Source: Enterococcus thailandicus
Lineage (GTDB): Bacteria > Bacillota > Bacilli > Lactobacillales > Enterococcaceae
Assembly: GCF_001886265.1 (NCBI RefSeq)
Contig: NZ_JXLE01000012.1
Coordinates: 1 to 64,000, forward strand
DNA: 64,000 nt
Direction: 5' to 3'
The translations under genes and the position numbers were made by a program. Below are positions 60,789 through 64,000 of the stretch, in pieces. Below the pieces are notes generated by a model. It worked only from the letters and a program-made list of their open reading frames with translations. It was not told where the DNA came from and searched no databases. Position 1 is the first letter of the stretch; every line of letters starts with the position of its first letter.

Positions 60789-63733
60789 ATTCGACAGTTT
60801 ATTTTTTTGATAACTTTCAGCATTTGATTAAACGAAAAGATGCGAAGAATTTAATTGAAGTTTCTCAAGAAAAAGAAATTACTGCAGAGAAAAAAGAATT
60901 ATTGAACGACGTGCTTTATGTTACAACGAGATTTGATGAGACAATTGCAAACGCGCAATTTATGGCGGTTCGTGAAAGCGAATCGTCTTTTTCATTGTAT
61001 CGAATTACTAAAGTAAGTGATCCGAATGAAACGCTTGAATTTACTGGAATTGGTTTTGCACCGGATGAATTGGATTCGTATATTATCAGCCGGGTACTAG
61101 CAAAGAATCAATCGATTACTTCTTTACTCAATGAGCTATTGGCTTTTACTAACGGAAACTGGCGGCTGGGTTATGTCGAACCAGAGTTATCTAAGGTTAC
61201 AGTAACTTTTGATTATCTTTCTGTACGAGAAGCACTAAAGCAATTGCAAACTTTCGGAATGGAGTTTTTATTTTTCTGCACGCTTGATGCGGATGGAATC
61301 AAAGATAAGTGGATCGAAGTACATCAGCAGATTGGTTCACTTTCTAATACGCGATTTACTTATGGCAGCAAAGCATTGACGGTGATTAAAGAAGTCGATC
61401 AAAGCACTATTTATACTTCAATAATCGGTCGTGGAAAAGGTGAAAATGTTGGAAATGGCCAAGGAAAGCGACTTGATTTTACCAATGTGGAATGGAAAAA
61501 AGCAAGCGGAGATCCATTAGATAAACCTAAAGGGCAAGTTTTCATTGAAGATCCTGTAGCAACAAAAAAATTTGGTATCCCACAAAAGAATGGAAAGATG
61601 TATAAACGAGAAACGGTTGTTGTTTTTGACGATATTGATGACCCACAAGAATTGTTAAAGAATACTTATCTGACTTTACTGGATTCGGCTAGACCATTGG
61701 CGCAATTTCGAGCAGAAGTAACAGACGGTGATGTTATTGGTAATACGGTAACTATTCATAGATATGACAAAGGGTATCATTATGCCACTCGAATCTATAA
61801 GACGAAAATCAATCGTTTAACTGGAAAAACAACGGTTGAATTAGGTGACAATTTAACAAAAGATACAAGAAAACAGTCAGCAAAAGTTTCAACTAACTTA
61901 TCTGATTTGGAAACAACGAAAATGAACTTCTATCAATCGACTGAAATCGGAAAATATCAAGATGATATCATGCGTGGTGCTGGAGAAAATGGTGGCTCTG
62001 TTTATCAGGTAAATGGAATTGAAGCGGGTGTTAGCAATAGCCGTGAAGTATATGAAACGGTTTATATGGACGGGAAAAATATTCCTAACTCGAAGTATTT
62101 TATGATTGAAAATAATTCTGGAATTTCATTTAAGCAATGTAAGCAAGGCCAATGGAAAACAATCAAAGATGTTCATAATGGTCCTTCAACAACCGCTTGG
62201 TCATTAGATGGTCAATTCAATGCGAATTTTATTCGTGCAGGTATTTTGAATGGAGTACTTGTGGAGGGTGTCATGTTGAAATCGGCTCATCGAAATATGA
62301 CTTACCAAGCCGTTTTAGATAGAGGATCATTAGAATTTCAATACTACAAAGAAACACCAGAAGATTTAAATTACACGAATGAGAATTGGCAAAAGGCAGT
62401 TGAGGGGGAAGTTGTAGGTAAAATCGAAGGAACTTCGGGAGCTGGTAAACCAAATGGATTTGCAGTCATCCAGTATCCGGGACAGATTTTTTCCATTAAT
62501 TCTGCTTATGAAAGTGGTAGTTCAAGAGCTGTTTTCCAGATTCCCAAAGAATCGAATGGCGAAAAGAGGAAGTACAAACTTTTGGGAGAAGGTACGTTTA
62601 GTGAGGGAAAGGTTGTCTTTAAAAACGATGTAACGTTTGAAGGGAAAGTACAAGTAAATGGGCGACTAGACGCAAAGGAGCTGTACATTAATGGACAAAA
62701 AGTAATCCCAGGTCAAAATGGTGGACCTAACCCCGGTGGGGGCACAAGTACGGGAGGTTATCCAGCAGAGCTGACGACAGATACAGAAAAATGGGCATGG
62801 GATTGGTGGGCATTTGCTTTGGCTAATGGCTATAGCCCAATTGCTGCTGCAAGTATCTTAGGTAATATTAGTCGTGAGACTGGAGGAACGATGAATCCAG
62901 ATTCAGATCAAATCAGCGGTCCAGCATATGGTTGGACACAATGGGATGGGTCTGCATACCCATTAATTGGTGCGGCAACTTGGGATGGTCGTGAATATGT
63001 TCAACGATTGATAACTGCCGCAAGGATTACACAAGACTATCGCTCTTCTGCTGCCCAAGCACGATTGATTGAGTGGTGTATGTATAACGGCCAATGGATT
63101 GGAGCAGTGAACCCACTTAGTGTCGAAGCTTTCAAAAATGTTGAAGATCTTTATACAGGAACCTATGCCTTTTTGAAAAACTATGAGCGCGCTGGTGCAG
63201 AAGCGTTGAGCGAACGTGTTGAAGCAGCAACTTATTGGTACAACAAGTTTAAAGACTTAAAAGCTAGTGAATCAACTGGAGAAGAAGGCTTGAAACATCT
63301 TGAAACGCTATTGAATCAACGAATTGGAAATGGTCAATGCTATGGCTTATCTGCTGAATATTCGGGTTATTTAGGTGGCTGTGGCTTAGGAGCAGGCACA
63401 CAGTATGGATTAAGTCATGTGATTGGAAATACTTCTGCGGCTTCTGATATTGGGATTGCTTATGATTGGGACGCAGTTGGATGGAAAGTCATTCAAAATC
63501 CGACTTACGATCAATTAGTCGTAGGTGCAATTATCAACTGGGCGCGTGGTGGACGAGTCGGTACTTGGTTTGCTGATGATACCTATGGGCACACGGGTGT
63601 GATACGCGGATTAGACGATAATCGAATCCAAACTTATGAACAAAATACAGAGCTGGGTATGATTTGTGGAAAATTGGATCGTGAATATTTTAGTGCCAGT
63701 GCGATTGCTTCCATTGTTGTGCCGGTGAAATAG
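60785..63733 (+). CDS. Tail-tip protein with lysozyme and CHAP domains (Tal)
   Basis: 982 residues. Residues 1-380 are a gp27/Tal-like tail-associated domain (YFFDNFQHLIKRKD, then TKINRLTGKTTVELGDNL). Residues 380-650 form a linker and beta-rich region ending in a Gly/Pro-rich hinge. Residues 658-825 resemble the phage tail lysozyme domain (SILGNISRETGGTMNPDSDQ, catalytic Glu probably E698). Residues 835-982 are a CHAP amidase/endopeptidase with C852 (GQCYGL) and H936 (YGHTGV). Two wall-cutting activities at the tail tip would open the target wall. TTG start at 60785 behind GGGGGGCG, overlapping the Dit stop. Confidence 0.87.
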   Translation: MNSTVYFFDNFQHLIKRKDAKNLIEVSQEKEITAEKKELLNDVLYVTTRFDETIANAQFMAVRESESSFSLYRITKVSDPNETLEFTGIGFAPDELDSYIISRVLAKNQSITSLLNELLAFTNGNWRLGYVEPELSKVTVTFDYLSVREALKQLQTFGMEFLFFCTLDADGIKDKWIEVHQQIGSLSNTRFTYGSKALTVIKEVDQSTIYTSIIGRGKGENVGNGQGKRLDFTNVEWKKASGDPLDKPKGQVFIEDPVATKKFGIPQKNGKMYKRETVVVFDDIDDPQELLKNTYLTLLDSARPLAQFRAEVTDGDVIGNTVTIHRYDKGYHYATRIYKTKINRLTGKTTVELGDNLTKDTRKQSAKVSTNLSDLETTKMNFYQSTEIGKYQDDIMRGAGENGGSVYQVNGIEAGVSNSREVYETVYMDGKNIPNSKYFMIENNSGISFKQCKQGQWKTIKDVHNGPSTTAWSLDGQFNANFIRAGILNGVLVEGVMLKSAHRNMTYQAVLDRGSLEFQYYKETPEDLNYTNENWQKAVEGEVVGKIEGTSGAGKPNGFAVIQYPGQIFSINSAYESGSSRAVFQIPKESNGEKRKYKLLGEGTFSEGKVVFKNDVTFEGKVQVNGRLDAKELYINGQKVIPGQNGGPNPGGGTSTGGYPAELTTDTEKWAWDWWAFALANGYSPIAAASILGNISRETGGTMNPDSDQISGPAYGWTQWDGSAYPLIGAATWDGREYVQRLITAARITQDYRSSAAQARLIEWCMYNGQWIGAVNPLSVEAFKNVEDLYTGTYAFLKNYERAGAEALSERVEAATYWYNKFKDLKASESTGEEGLKHLETLLNQRIGNGQCYGLSAEYSGYLGGCGLGAGTQYGLSHVIGNTSAASDIGIAYDWDAVGWKVIQNPTYDQLVVGAIINWARGGRVGTWFADDTYGHTGVIRGLDDNRIQTYEQNTELGMICGKLDREYFSASAIASIVVPVK

Positions 63734-63850
63734 AGATGAAAAAATTTATGTTTCAAAGCTAAAAGGTTTAGAAAATGGCTACCACATTTAATTAGAAAAT
63801 ATTATTAGTGTAACGAAGAAATAAAAAAGAAATTAAGGAGAGATTGCTCT

Positions 63851-64000
63851 ATGGAAACAAAGCATAGTCTTGTTTTATCCACAACAGATCCAACGAATAA
63901 TAATAGCATGATCAAAATTAGACAAGGTGATATTCAGACTCAAAAATTAGTAGTAGAAATTACAGAAAATGGTCAAATCAAATCGTTTGAAGGCCTTGTT
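63851..64000 (+). CDS. Baseplate upper protein (BppU) N-terminus, cut by window end
   Basis: The first 50 codons only. TKHSLVLSTTDPTNNNSMIK and RQGDIQTQKLVVEI-TENG match the N-terminal domain of BppU-type baseplate proteins, which link Dit to receptor-binding proteins in lactococcal phages. AAGGAG is 11 bases before the ATG. The frame is open to the end of the window. The 117 bases before it hold no gene. Confidence 0.7.
   Translation, partial: METKHSLVLSTTDPTNNNSMIKIRQGDIQTQKLVVEITENGQIKSFEGLV

Noticed and set aside
1-64000. CRISPR arrays, insertion sequences or transposase genes
   Set aside because: No regularly spaced direct repeats and no transposase-like reading frame were seen anywhere in the window.
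54760-64000. Intact prophage
   Set aside because: Integrase and head or packaging genes are absent from the visible part. The right end is not visible, so this is a preference and not proof.

Overview
The window is chromosomal DNA of a low-GC Gram-positive coccus, most likely an Enterococcus of the E. faecium species group. The evidence is a divergent mvaS/mvaE mevalonate pair with a fused thiolase/HMG-CoA reductase, a MapZ division protein with an N-terminal zinc ribbon, enterococcal gene neighbourhoods (fur-xerD-ribT-scpA-scpB-rluB; fer/ypbB-recQ-LysM-cmk-rpsA-der-hup), and a stand-alone EF-Tu gene with streptococcal sequence signatures, as expected for the tufB gene reported only in part of the genus. 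The species itself cannot be fixed from sequence reading.

Layout. 1-140: end of a tRNA cluster (Gln partial, Leu). 0.3-2.0 kb: quinone/electrophile defence operon (MhqO-like dioxygenase plus hydrolase). 2.1-5.7 kb: beta-glucoside uptake and cleavage (GntR regulator, PTS EIIC, phospho-beta-glucosidase) around a shared operator and cre sites. 5.9-13.2 kb: dipeptidase, universal stress protein, cardiolipin synthase, a P-type ATPase under a yybP-ykoY manganese riboswitch, and a methyltransferase. 13.4-17.1 kb: mvaS and mvaE. 17.4-22.6 kb: secreted PI-PLC, aldo/keto reductase, nucleoid-associated protein and hypotheticals. 22.9-30.8 kb: tuf, an MprF lipid-modification operon, a lysozyme-like protein and a CtpE-like P-type ATPase. 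31-36.4 kb: dnaG-rpoD and mapZ. 36.6-45.8 kb: cvfB, fur with two PerR boxes, xerD, ribT, scpAB, rluB, FMN riboswitch-ribU, a YfcC transporter and pepV. 46-54.4 kb: hydrolase, ferredoxin, ypbB-recQ, LysM protein, cmk, rpsA, der and hup.

54.7 kb to the end is accessory DNA of phage descent. A lipoprotein, an ImmA/IrrE-like protease and a Cro/CI repressor lie on the minus strand. Divergent from them are a RinA-like activator and then only tail genes: major tail protein, frameshifted tail chaperone, short tape measure, Dit, a tail-tip protein with lysozyme and CHAP domains, and the start of a BppU-like baseplate protein. No integrase, terminase, portal or capsid gene lies between hup and the tail genes. 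The order matches the Listeria monocin (lma) cluster, so this is best read as an F-type tailocin, a headless siphophage tail used as a bacteriocin. The right end, with receptor-binding and lysis genes, is outside the window.

A second pattern is a short inverted repeat, TTAC-AAAAA-GTAA, found four times and only in promoter or leader regions (mhqO, the aldo/keto reductase, tuf and ribU). It suggests an unrecognised regulon, perhaps for electrophile or redox stress.
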